DNA of 64,000 nt from Gyrodactylus bullatarudis (lineage: Eukaryota > Platyhelminthes > Monogenea > Gyrodactylidea > Gyrodactylidae): contig SSNU01000096.1 in NCBI GenBank assembly GCA_012064415.1, positions 473,439 through 537,438 on the forward strand, given 5' to 3'. Under the pieces are notes generated by a model, which did not search any database, had not been told where the DNA came from, and saw nothing but the letters and a program-made list of their open reading frames with translations. Shown one piece after another: positions 1 through 11,294 of the stretch. Position numbers and translations under genes: made by a program. How positions within the stretch are numbered: position 1 is the first letter of the stretch; each line of letters begins with the position of its first letter.

Positions 1-2445
1 AAATGCCCTCCAACCCTGATCATTATGAGAGCCAATCAGATTTATTTATATTTTTCTTTGTTTTTACTATATATTTGGCATGTAAGAGGCTGAAGAGTAT
101 GCCTGAAATAAAGCGCTTATTCCTCAAAAATTTTCTCGGCATCCTTTCTTATTTATTTAGAATTTTATTTGTTGCTTGTTTCCATTTCATCATTTGAAAA
201 ATATAAAATTTTATTTCTAACCTTGCTAGCAACCAAGATAAATTTGCGAATTTTTGATAAAAAATAAATTCTCACTCAAATAACTTTCTAAGTAAGCCTA
301 TTAATTTACTCAGGTATTAGTTGAATAATTTTCTTCTTTTTTGTCTCTGGCTATTGACACAATCCGCCTTTAATTTGGTTCGTTGAGAGTTGAATATTCA
401 AAATATGAAGTCCTGGACAATATGATTAGTTGATGTGGAAAGAACTTTTTCCAAATTATTGAATTCGAATAGATAAACTTATTGAATAAAATCTTATTAA
501 AACAGAGAGGGACACTTTCTTGTGATTTTTCAAAACAAAAAATTGCGATTTCTAACAAAATTTTGCGTGTATGCTAAATAATTTCAGCCCTATTTTGTTT
601 AGATTGAATTTCTTACATAAAATTTTTTTTAATTTCCACAACCTGATGGCTCATTTTATCATGGAATTAAAAGAATTATTTTGTTCCTTACTTTTTTCCA
701 CTAAATGGGATAACTTGTTCGAATAGATGTATCTATGTAGACGTGCGAGTAATGATTAAACAGAATGATTAATTGTTTTTTTCTCTATTTTAATTTTTCA
801 CACATCCCATTCTTGCATAAATAATCAAGGGGTTCATTCTATTATAATCTGATAAGGTTTTTGTTTTAATTCACTTCTAGATCATCACTTTTCTCATCAT
901 TATTTTTCTGTATTGACGAGGTACAATTCCATTCTTTTTCCAAATTAATGGTATCAAGATAAAATCATGATGAATTCTGTAATTTACTCTCCATTTTAAT
1001 CTATAAAATAATATTTGAGCCAGTTCCTATTTGGCTTCTATTAATATATATTAGACCAGTATGAATTAAAGTTTCTAGTTTTCGCCAACATCTCTGTAAT
1101 AACTGTGAAAAAATCTATCATTTTTTAAATTAATCCCAGAAATTTATGATAAAGTACCATCTTTTTGAGGTCCCAGTAATATTTGTATCGATAGAAATAT
1201 CTCTCTCGTTATCCATACAAATTCTTATTGAATAAGATTAATTTATTGTATGGGTACAGAATTACTTTTTGAGTAGGCAATCAATCATAGAACTCTAATT
1301 TATTTTCCATTTTTGTCAGGTAAAAAGTTATTATTAAAACTACTTGATACTATTACTCTATTAAATATAAAGTGAGTTTATCTTACGGTTTTCGATTAAA
1401 TCTATTATTAAACCGTTTAGTATTTAGAATTAATGTTAATCGAACAAACTTTTTGATAACAACGATCACTTTTGGTCCATGAGAAAGAACACACCTCTTT
1501 TTTCTCTATTTTGCCCGTAAAAAAGGTTACAGGTTAGGAAAATATGATCGGCGTTCGATGTAATTTAATAGCTTATGTGTTAATTACCCATAAATATTTC
1601 CCTAAACCGAATAACAAATAAAATAAAGAAAAAATGAAGTGTATTCTTTCTCATGGAAAACAAATCATAGCGTTTTTTAACAGCATACTCCAATCACCAC
1701 CACAATAACCATTCATTGACTTTTTAATATTTACGCAGTAATTCTTAGATTTCCCATGATATGAGCTGACAAAAATGAGGATGGATTATAAACGAGATAT
1801 ACATACACTTTGAGAAGGTGTCACCTGTTCATACAATCATTCTTACTAAAAACTCTCTAGACTGAATGAATTGTCATAAAGGATTCAAAGTTATCATCAT
1901 CTTTAATGAATATAACATGAGTAATTTAATCAAATTATTACCCAACATAAAATTCAAGGGTGGTAATAAAAATATCTGAATAGACAATATCCAGTTTCAT
2001 AGGAAAAATTACTCTTTTGATTAGATCCTCTGGATAGTTTTACACTTTGTTCGGGAAATTTTATTTTGTTAGTTCTCTGGTAGCTTTTTCCCATCTGACA
2101 AAATACAAATTTTCTTCACATTTCGTTGCCTTAAACTTCTACCTGCTACTTCTTCTGGTTTAGAAGCTATGCTAGAGAGTATCTTTTAGATTTCAATATT
2201 ATTAGCAAAATATCTCTCTTTGAAAGTGTCAGCAATGACATTTGTGAAAATTTATGAATCTGCTTTGGAAAAATGAATGAATTTGTTAAAAGGGAAAATT
2301 TCGTCAAGGATTCGGAGTTGATTGAATTTTAAGACCTCAAGATAAAAAGACCTTATAAATTCGATCACAATAGAATAGCATTCTTTCAAAATTACTAGGG
2401 AATATCTAAATGAATTCAATGACTCAACTTGAGATTTAATTCCAG
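1..2445. other. Intergenic AT-rich DNA, no supported gene
   Basis: No open frame here has the codon texture, splice sites or protein similarity of a gene. The longest frames are short and low-complexity. Positions about 2090-2240 resemble a dispersed repeat also found near 33050-33250 (shared block around 'cttctggtttagaag'). Missing 5' exons of the downstream mesothelin-like gene could lie in this stretch, but I could not place one convincingly. Confidence 0.5.
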
Positions 2446-5400
2446 TTAAATTTGAATGAGAAGCGTTCCATTCTTCTGATGCCCTGGTTAGCAGAGACAC
2501 TCTCGTTAACGGAAATCAATTCTAGTCCTGATACAACAGGTTTATTCCTGTATGAGACGAAACCATCAAAGTTGCTAAATCGTTTGGAATTGCCCGTGGT
2601 AAGTCGAATAGCAGATTTTTTAAATTAATTACCAGACTCTCCTTACTAATTCATCCCATGAAACAAGACTGAGACTCATATTTTCCATGTTTTATTAAAA
2701 CTAGTCATTGAAATTCTCCTAATTTCACAGAAATAACTCTCAACATTGGAAATGAGACTCGGTTCTTACTATGTATGAAATCTATTATTATTTCTCGTAG
2801 TAAAATTCTTGGCGCATGTTCAAAAATTGACATCAAATGAAAATCAAGAAAAAATGCTTAGTTTCTGATTAAGCTAGGTCTGAGAATTTGTCCCAAAAAA
2901 TAGAAATATACATGTGTAATACACACCAGTAGTTAGCCATGATGATAATTCCAAAATTCTCATTTTTTCATCAAAAATTCGAATTTTATCAAGAATTTTT
3001 TTTTGAAATCTAAATCATGATATTAAAAAACACAATGGCAGATTTCAAATCTCGAAGTAGTTCCATTTTTTGAACTTTCTATAAAATTTTGATGATTCAA
3101 GATCTCTTGAAAATGACGAATTTATCAAAAAATTTACGGAAATTTTAATGTGAAATCAGCATAATTTGGACTCAACTCAAACTTGGAATTTGGCGCTACT
3201 TCGGGATTAGGAATACGCAAAAATTTTCTTAAAAATTGATTTTTTCTCCGTATTGTGAAAGAGGGCCTCATGATCTAGATTCCGAAAAATCTTGATCAAA
3301 TTCGATTTCTTGATGGAAAAATTGAGAATTTTGTAATGCTCATAGATTCCCATCTTCATATAAACTGTAAGTTTTCTTCTCATCTCAATAGAATCAACAT
3401 TATTATTACAGTGCATTTTTAATTTGGGCCCTTTATCTGTTGGTTCATTTCGGCTCTCTGACTAATTAATTGTTACTTCAAGTTGAGGAAATTCTTTGAA
3501 AGTACCGTCAAGGCGAATGATTTCAAACAAGATTGCAGTATACTCTCGATAACTTGGTCAGAAATGAATTCTATCGATCTGATTGATTTTTCTGAGTATC
3601 TCGTGCAGATTGAAAATTGTCGAGATCCCAATTCCTATCTGGATCCATGGTTGGTTGAAATAATCGGCCGGAAGTGTGCCCTCATGTTCAACATTTTAAC
3701 CCAATTTTTTGTGGACAAGGAAATGGCCTTTTATTGTGGGCCATATATGGTCTATCAGTTCCTCGATCTTGACCCAATGAATAGTAATCTAGGGTTCAAT
3801 AATGAGACTTTCGCCATAATCACAAAAGGCCTTGGCAGATATCCCCTTCTATTTCTTGACTTGAGTCAGTTGACTCATCTGAAAAGATGGTCCCTCTTAG
3901 GCTACAATGTAAGTTGAACAAATCTTACTACCTTTAGGGCCCCTACTCCATAAGCTCAATTGATGAAAAGGTCTTGGAGCATTTGGGCAACCTCGTCTGT
4001 GGTTTAGAACCAGCTCAGATGAGCGCTCTCACTCAAGAGGCAATCTTCAAATTTGCCATGACCTTTATTCTTCACTGTCAACTGTCACAGGAACAACGGT
4101 TGGAAATGGTTCGAACTATTCGGAAAAGATTTCAGTTGGTCGATAAGATGGCTGAAATCCAGTTAATGTTGGTATTCCTAAGTCCTGAGGATTCTTTCGA
4201 TTTTGAAAGAGCGGAATTCGCCAGTATTGTCATCTTTCTTAATGAACTTTACACTACTTACGAGAAGAAAGTTTTGAACAACATTTACATAAGAAATTCA
4301 ATCATTGATGACCCGAATATTTTCTATCGCTATGAGAAAAAGAAACAAGTCGCCCTGAGATATGCACTTGACACTTTGGAGAGGTCTATTGGTGTCTATT
4401 CTGGAAGTAAGTTTTAAATTTATCTAAAGCTTACTGATATAAAGTTGGATCTTTATTGATGTTCTTAAGTTCTGAATATGAGTAGTAGACTGGGATGAAA
4501 TTTTGTTTGAATAATCTTTGAGGTATTCCGAAATCGTTACACTATGTCTGGCTGAGTCAACTCTTTAAATGATTCTTGTATCGTATAAACAAAATTTCGG
4601 AGATTTTCAAATTTTGAACGTTCTTAATATTCTCTTGATTTATATTTTCATTAAAAATGTCTTAATCTTTTACATTCCTAATCCACGATATGAAAAACAA
4701 TTTAAACAATTTATAACTGTATAAAATTAATAAAATCGAATATAATTAACAAAAATTAAAATAAAAAACGTTCAAAATTTGAAATTTCCCGAAATTCTGT
4801 TTATTTAATGCCTGAATCATTTAAAGAGTTGACTCAGCCAGACATGGTGGAATGATTTCGGAATACCTCAAAGATTATTTAAACAAAATTACAGGCGGTT
4901 TCATCAGTTTTACGAAATTTCATCCAAGTCTAATGAGAGTAGGGTACGCAAGAATGTTAGCTAGATTTAATTTTAAAATCCTCAGGTCATTATAGATCTA
5001 AGATAATATTGACTATTTATTGCCATTGAGTACTATTTTGTTTTAGCAGTATTCTTTAGCAGCTACTTTTCGCTAATTTCAGTCACCTCAGTTATCATTT
5101 TTATCTTGAATGGATGAAGATGAGTTTTGATAGGTTGTTCCTCAAAAAATCGGCATTTCTTCAACCTACTGAAATTTAATGGTGAAAAGTGAAGAAAAGT
5201 CTGCCTAACTACACGAAACAATCATATTACGGGTTTATTTCGGTTTAAAAATGAAAATTATGCTTGAATATTATTGGTTAATCCATACTTCTCTCTCATT
5301 GGTTATTATTTATGGGTCATTTTTTGATCCAAAAACAGGTTATCTCTGTAGCTATAGCAAATAGAGTGCTTGCGATTGCATATTTGTTGCTAAGATGACG

Positions 5401-7210
5401 TGTTATAGATCTATCACTGTGGGACTTTAAGGGTTAAAGTAGTTGGTCTGTATGGTATTTTTCTAAAAATTGCTATTTTCAAACTGTGCAAAATTACTTA
5501 AAACTGCTAATTTTGACACATGGAAAAATACTATTTTAGAAAATAATTTTTGTTATTTTCTGCGTACCCTAATTATGCGACACATCTCATCTTTTTCAAA
5601 CAGCTTGGTAAAAGGGGGTCTTGATTTGAGGAAATTTGAAATAAACTTTATATCAACTCTATCTACTTAATGGAAAATCTTTATTCTGAAGCATTTCCGC
5701 ATTGTGCCCATCTCTCTTACTTCTTGAACAATATGAACTTGCTCCTTACCAAGAGCAGTATCAAGAGTATCACCCCTAAGCATTTATTCACCTGCCTTGA
5801 CGTCCTCTGTTCTGGTAGACAATGGAATCTTGAAGAGGCTCAAACCATGTCCGATATTGTCATGAATATCCTCATCAAAGCAGACTATCCTGTCTTCCAG
5901 GTCGTCCCGAAGAACATCCTCAGCCGAAGTATTGGCTGTGTCATGTACGGAATGAGGGATATTGACTTGGAAGTTATTAATCCGTTTCTGTCCTCTTTTG
6001 TTGGTCTCTCCTCTTGTCCAGATATTCCGATTGAACGTGTGAGTAGATTGATTTCTCAGCTGAAAAGGTATCGAAAGGTCTAAATTGTTGTTTTAAAATC
6101 TATCAAACATTATTAGTATCAAGAGTATTTGAAGTATCTGGTAATTTTCCCAAAACTGAAATTAACTCCCAACTGGTAATTAGCAAAACAGCTCAGCAAC
6201 TCAAGAATAAAGGTAGAAAATGTCTAAACATAGGAAACAATGATCTTGATGCTCAGCCGTATGATCCCTTACTCAAGCTGTATGTAAATATGAGTTGAAC
6301 CAATCAGAGGATTCTTTAATTCAAAATTCTACTGTATAAAGCTGTCGTTGAAGATGTGAATTATCCGATCAGTCAGGATTACATGAATTTTTCGGAAGCT
6401 ACTCACTGGGGAGTTTCAAAACACCTGGTAACATATCAATTTTCTTCTTGAATAAAGATTTATTATTTTATTATAGCAGAGCTACTTGTCAGTAAACACA
6501 CAAAAATAAAATTTAACAATGTGCTGAAAAAATTATATAAATTTTATTCATCTTTCATATCTATCTTCAACGTCAATTCACTTATTTTCTGCAGAAGAAG
6601 GAATTCTACAATCGTTTTCGTGTTGAAAGTCTCCTCTTTAGTGAAGAGGGACTTGTTAGCCTAGGCGCCAATTTATGTGTGATGCCAGAGAGTGATCTTC
6701 TCTTGGTTGAAGCCAACAAATTCCTGTCAATCATTAGATATCTAAACAAGGTTTTTATTGAGAACAAGCTTGATTGTCTCACTCGAGAGAATCTTGAGGC
6801 TTTTGGGAATATTATCAGGAAAGGTAACGTCAGGCTGGATGCAGACCTCCAATGTTCCATGATCCTAGAGCTGGGCCCCTTAATATGGGGTTTTTCTGCT
6901 GCAGAAATTTCTCAAATGACTCCTCAACAGGTCAGCTGTCTCACTGTTACGCAAATTGAGACACTTCCAGCTGAAAAAATACCAGTAAGCTTTCATTCTA
7001 ATGCTATACCCGTCCTATCTACATTAGGAAATTACACTGGATTTCATGAGGAAACTACATCCTCTACAGGCCTCCTACTTTACTAATGTTCAGAAAGAAC
7101 ACATGACCCCAGACCAGAGGTTTCTCCTCTTCAATATCTCATCCGGCAGGAAGGAAGACCAGTGTGCGCTTCTATTTCTAGTGCCATTTGTGTTTGTCCT
7201 CGCATTTTAA
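2446..7210 (+). CDS. Mesothelin/stereocilin/otoancorin-like GPI-anchored protein (5' end not found)
   Basis: Proposed exons are 2446-2598, 3483-3908, 3938-4406, 5692-6067, 6124-6293, 6342-6427, 6595-6984 and 7028-7210. All phases agree, giving about 750 residues and a stop. The protein is made of Leu-rich helical repeats with phrases such as 'LVCGLEPAQMSALT' and 'GFSAAEISQMTPQQVSCL', typical of the mesothelin/stereocilin/otoancorin superfamily of superhelical surface proteins. The C-terminus ends in a short hydrophobic run after a Ser-Ser-Gly stretch, as expected of a GPI-anchor signal, so the mature protein probably sits on the outer membrane leaflet. Two internal introns are 29 and 43 bp, whereas the 884-bp and 1285-bp introns hold palindromic repeats. 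The exon 2446-2598 and the GT at 6294 are the least certain parts. The true start and signal peptide were not identified. A role in adhesion or an extracellular coat is inferred from the family. Confidence 0.62.
2940..3415. repeat. Palindromic element, type C, in an intron
   Basis: The left part (tttttcatcaaaaattcgaa, then 'tatcaagaattt') reappears inverted on the right ('cttgatcaaattcgatttct'), and the right end reads 'cccatcttcatataaact', like the ends of other palindromes in the window. It lies wholly inside the 2599-3482 intron of the mesothelin-like gene. No coding capacity is seen, so it is probably a non-autonomous DNA transposon. Confidence 0.6.
4488..4932. repeat. Palindromic element, type D, in an intron
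   Basis: The left arm contains 'ctttgaggtattccgaaatc' and 'gactgagtc'-like 'ctggctgagtcaactcttta'; the right arm contains the reverse complements 'gatttcggaatacctcaaag' and 'taaagagttgactcagccag'. The centre is very AT-rich. The interior differs from types A to C, and I saw no second copy in the window. It sits in the 4407-5691 intron. Confidence 0.7.
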
Positions 7211-7220
7211 TAATATTTGC

Positions 7221-7226
7221 AATAAA
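7221..7226 (+). terminator. Polyadenylation signal AATAAA
   Basis: A canonical AATAAA lies about 10 bases past the stop codon of the mesothelin-like gene, implying a very short 3' UTR. Position and sequence support it; no transcript evidence is available. Confidence 0.55.
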
Positions 7227-8236
7227 AGGCTTTAACCAAAAATCCATATTTTTTCTTGACTTGAAATGAGTAGGTAGCAGTGAGAAGACTGAGAGAAACA
7301 CCTGTTAGATATGAACCCAAAAACAAAAGTACACTATAGATAAACTAATATACTTTTGTGATGCATATTGGCTTGCTCATACACTTAAGCAAGCAAGTCT
7401 AATTCCAGATGAAATGTATTGTACACATCTATTCTTGATTGAAAGAATTAACAGGAAGATATATTTAATCTACCTTCATACACATGCACGCCCTCCTTCA
7501 ATCTACCCAAGAAAATGGAAATATACCGATCATATACAGGAGTATATTTACGTTTATACTACTGTGGACTTGTTTGTATACGCAATACATATATATATTC
7601 CTGAATATGAATCGGTTATGTATAGAATTTCGGATCAATATATGCATACATTTATGTTCAAGTGTAGAATAGATCTCTCTATCCCTTGCATAATACACAT
7701 TGGAATGAATATTTACTAAAAGTACATAATCCAAGTATATATTCAAATCTGATTGGCTGATTGAATTGTAAAAATTGATTAATGGATCCAACCAATGAAA
7801 TCTTCCCATTTTCTTATAATCTTCAATTGGCAATGGAGGAAACTACATATATAACTATATATTTATATTGACAAAAAAGAGTACTTTAAATGAATTAAAT
7901 GTTCTTTACATTGTTTGTTGGTGTACAAATTGATTCTTGAGGGTACTCTTCTGTATAGTTCAAAAGTCTATTTTTCACATGTGAAAGGAGCACATGTGAA
8001 CGGGCCCTACTACTCACCATTGCATTGGAACTGGAATATTGATAAACATTGTAAAATTAAACAAATTCTAAATGAGGACATCTATCAGAGGGTTGTTGTA
8101 CAGTCAGTAGAAATCAGTTAAATCTGTAGTAGTCCCAGGATGTAAAGGAAGTTGACCAGAGAGTTGATTCTACACCTCAAACATATAATTTTACTGTATC
8201 TACAAATAAACTACCCAAACATATAATTCATTTTAA
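7227..8236. other. Intergenic, AT/TA-rich, no gene
   Basis: The stretch is rich in TA, ATAC and TATA runs. Several short open frames on both strands are low-complexity Tyr/Ile-rich products of this composition, not genes. A short inverted motif around 7980-8000 (cacatgtgaaaggagcacatgtg) is present. The promoter of the following gene should lie near the 3' end of this stretch, but no specific element is recognised. Confidence 0.5.
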
Positions 8237-9773
8237 ATGACATCGAGGTACCTGGCCAGGGAATCTGGCTTTCATTCGTATGACAATGGGATTGAACAAG
8301 AAATTCCCTCTACAATCAAGGGTACTACTAAGTCTCATTCAAACAATTCCAACAATAACAACAGCTCGTCAACAACACTGAGGCATCATGAAAACGGAAG
8401 GGGTAGAAATGCAACAAATGCATTCCGACAACAGACCAGATCAGGGTTAGTTCTTGTGATTGATAATTGTCCCTCTTTTATTCAGAAAGTCGTCGACATT
8501 TGTAGCAAAGACCTTGGATTTTCATGAGAGTTTTGATCAAAATAATACAGCCATGGGTCAGGTTAACGACTCAAACAGTAGCGGTTTCATAAGTTCATTC
8601 GATAGCAGTGCCAATTCACAGGATAGCATTGAGTCAACCTCTGGAACTCCCATGAACCATCAACAACAAAATCATCCAAACAGACCATTCACCAGTTCGA
8701 TGAGGAATCATCAATTTAAAAAGAAAGATGACTTCAACGCATCTTCATCATCCCATCATAGAGTCATTAATCCAAAGGGGAACATTTTCTTTGAACGAGA
8801 CGATTACTCCTTTATTGATGTAAGTGTGAGACTTAACCCTGGGATATTTATCTCAGTATACATTTTTAAATTGTACTCTACTATTTATATCTACTCGAGA
8901 GTAGTTAGGTTATAAAATTTAATTATTTATTTGGTTATACTTTTAATCTAGAAATTGCCAAAAGAAAAACGAAATGCGTACTTCATACAGTTAGAAGATG
9001 ACAGCTGTACTGGAAATGAAGATATGCGAACATTTTTATTGACACAGTTAACCAATAATGGAATTAACACAATTCATTGTATCTCTTGTTCTAACCTGTT
9101 GAGAATCTACGATCATTTTCCGATTATCGATGGTGTTCTCTTCTTTTCACCTGTTTCTCATTCAAAGAGTTTGAATGAGAAAAAGATTCTCATTTGTTGG
9201 AATGCCAGCTCGAACGCTGTCAATCAGTACAACAGTCAGAGTGTCATCAAAAAGTCAAATGAAAATCTCTTCAAAGAGCCATTAATTCCACCTCCCGGTT
9301 GTTCAGGTCCACGCCAGATCCAGTCAAACGGGGAGACAACCCATGGTCACAAGAGGAACGGTCTAATTCATCAGGAAAAATATTTGAACGCCCTTTGTGG
9401 CCAATGTCTTCATAATGATAGGGGAAAGTCAATTTCTTGTGTTAATTGCAACAGTTCTTTTCAAGCAAAAAACATCATCTTTGGAAGTTTGTACACCTTT
9501 GATATCTTGGCCTCAGAGCCATGTTGTAAAATGCGTCTCATGTGTAAGGGTTGTCAAGCGTTTCCTTTGACATTGGATCAAATTTACAAGTTGAATTCAT
9601 TCAAGAATGACACCTCTCAAGAGATGGACTCAGCCAACTCGAATGAAATCAAGGAGGATTGCCTTTTGAGACCGTTTCCTTACTTTAGTCAGTACTCGAG
9701 TAAATTCATTTGTTCTCACTGCAACAAGAATGATTATCACTTTGTTAAGCCATTCCATGAAATTTATCAATAG
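8237..9773 (+). CDS. Unrecognised protein with Cys-rich putative zinc-binding C-terminus
   Basis: Exons 8237-8445, 8486-8819 and 8952-9773 join in phase to give 454 residues. Introns are 40 bp (gttagt...attcag) and 132 bp (gtaagt...ctag). The N-terminal ~190 residues are Ser/Asn-rich and probably disordered. Residues about 185-265 look folded ('FIQLEDDSC', 'IIDGVLFFSP'). The C-terminal ~150 residues carry CxxC pairs ('LCGQC', 'CVNC', 'CKGC', 'CSHC'), a 'CC' pair and a terminal 'DYHFVKPFHEIYQ', suggesting one or two zinc-binding modules. Headcase and MARF1 were considered, but I could not match either. It is a real gene by splicing and codon texture; the function is unknown. Confidence 0.72.
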
Positions 9774-11294
9774 GCTACATCTCACTCTTGAAGAACTCAA
9801 AATATATATTATGCACCATGTATGATTTTTGTACATTTAAATCAACAATTTATGAATGCTATTGTGTTTTTTTTCTAAATTTTATCAATCATTTCTGTGT
9901 GTATTAGATATATATATATGTGTGTGTATAAATATATGTACTTATTATTTTAAAAATAAATTTGAAACAACAAGAACAAAAGAGTTTGTGGATGTAATCG
10001 CGCCAATTTGCAAAGTCTTTTCCTCAAAAAATGGGATGAAAATTATTAAAGTAACACATGAAAAATATATATATGAAAAATATATTGTTGGATATATATA
10101 AATAAACATAAAGAATAAATTTATTGGAAAAAAATTCAAGTATAAAAAAGAAGTGATTTTTTCAATTCTGTGATTTTTGTTTTAATAGGTGATGATTTCC
10201 AAGTTAATTCGTCAAGGATGGGGGTTAGATTCTTGGGTGACTTTTGGAATAGTCTGGAAATGGGCCATCGAACCACTGTGAAAAAATTGTTTATCAAGTT
10301 TACGATAGAAAATTCATTAAAACCATATATACATTAGACCTCATAGTACTTGAACCAACAACAGACGATATATTCTAGACAAAAGGTCTGGTAAAAAAAT
10401 CAAAAATAAAAAGTCCAGATTGAATTAATTAAAAAACCGAATATTTGATTTTTTTAGCTCTGATAACACCCGTTGGAGACAAAAGACCAACTAGGTAAAC
10501 CATACCAAAACTTTTAAAATCCAAAGTTACAGTCCACTAATATATGATGATTCAAAATGTTATTTTTGATATGTTGCCAAAATTTTAATGAGATTTATGA
10601 AATTAACATTCTTGAGCATCAAGGATATTTCCTCACGAAAATAATATTGCTATTTTTCTGCTATTCGAAATCGAATGCTAGTTTTCCATTAATGAATTGC
10701 TATTTCTCGGGGCCAAGCCCTTGTCAGATAAATGGTAACATGAGAACAGATCTTATATTTCTTGATTACTATCATCTCTTCATTTGAGCTGTTTCTAAAG
10801 CGCCTCAATCTTGCAATAAGGCCTGTTCTAAAGGATTTTGATTGGTCAAAGAAAAAGATACCATATTTAACCTCATTCGTTCCATATTTAAATGTCTGAT
10901 CACACGTTTGGATGCAGACGTTCCCAATTATCTATGTAAGGAAAATCCGTTCCGCCATTCCTAGCAGCTTGAAAAGAGGATTTGAATTTTTCAGTTTTGC
11001 TGAAAAAATTGAAATTTAACGAGCATAGCTTCTAAAAGTTGTAGAGGCAAAGAGTTGTAGAGAATTGTTTGCAGATCATTTCTGTTTTTTTAGAATTCTA
11101 ATGCAAGCTATAATAAGCATTTTAGAGTAGGAATAACACGTAAAATTCGATAAAACACAAATTCGAAAATTTCTTGAAATTCAAATTTTGATCTGATAAA
11201 CATACTGTCAAAATTATATAGAGTATGAAGGAAAAAATGTGTTATTTTGCTAGACTTTGTAGTTAATTATAATTGTCTAAGATATGTCACCTAT
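9774..11294. other. Intergenic between convergent genes, no gene
   Basis: The region is AT-rich, with a short TATA/TGTG simple-sequence patch at about 9906-9935 and TATA-rich runs near 10060-10110. Positions about 11030-11140 match a dispersed repeat found in inverted orientation near 33060-33200. No coding exon is seen. Confidence 0.5.
11025..11145 (+). repeat. Dispersed repeat E, copy 1
   Basis: The block 'gctataataagcattttaga' and the neighbouring 'tagaattctaatgcaagct' recur, reverse-complemented, near 33065-33110. A related block with 'gtagagaattgttt(g/a)cagat' occurs near 19695-19720. Family unknown; no coding capacity seen. Confidence 0.55.

Noticed and set aside
2252..2500. An 82-codon minus-strand frame
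   Set aside because: It overlaps, antisense, the likely exon at 2446-2598 and shows no family similarity or splice partners.
7414..7833. Three overlapping 60-110 codon frames on both strands
   Set aside because: They are Tyr/Ile-rich products of TATA/ATAC simple sequence with no splice sites or similarity.
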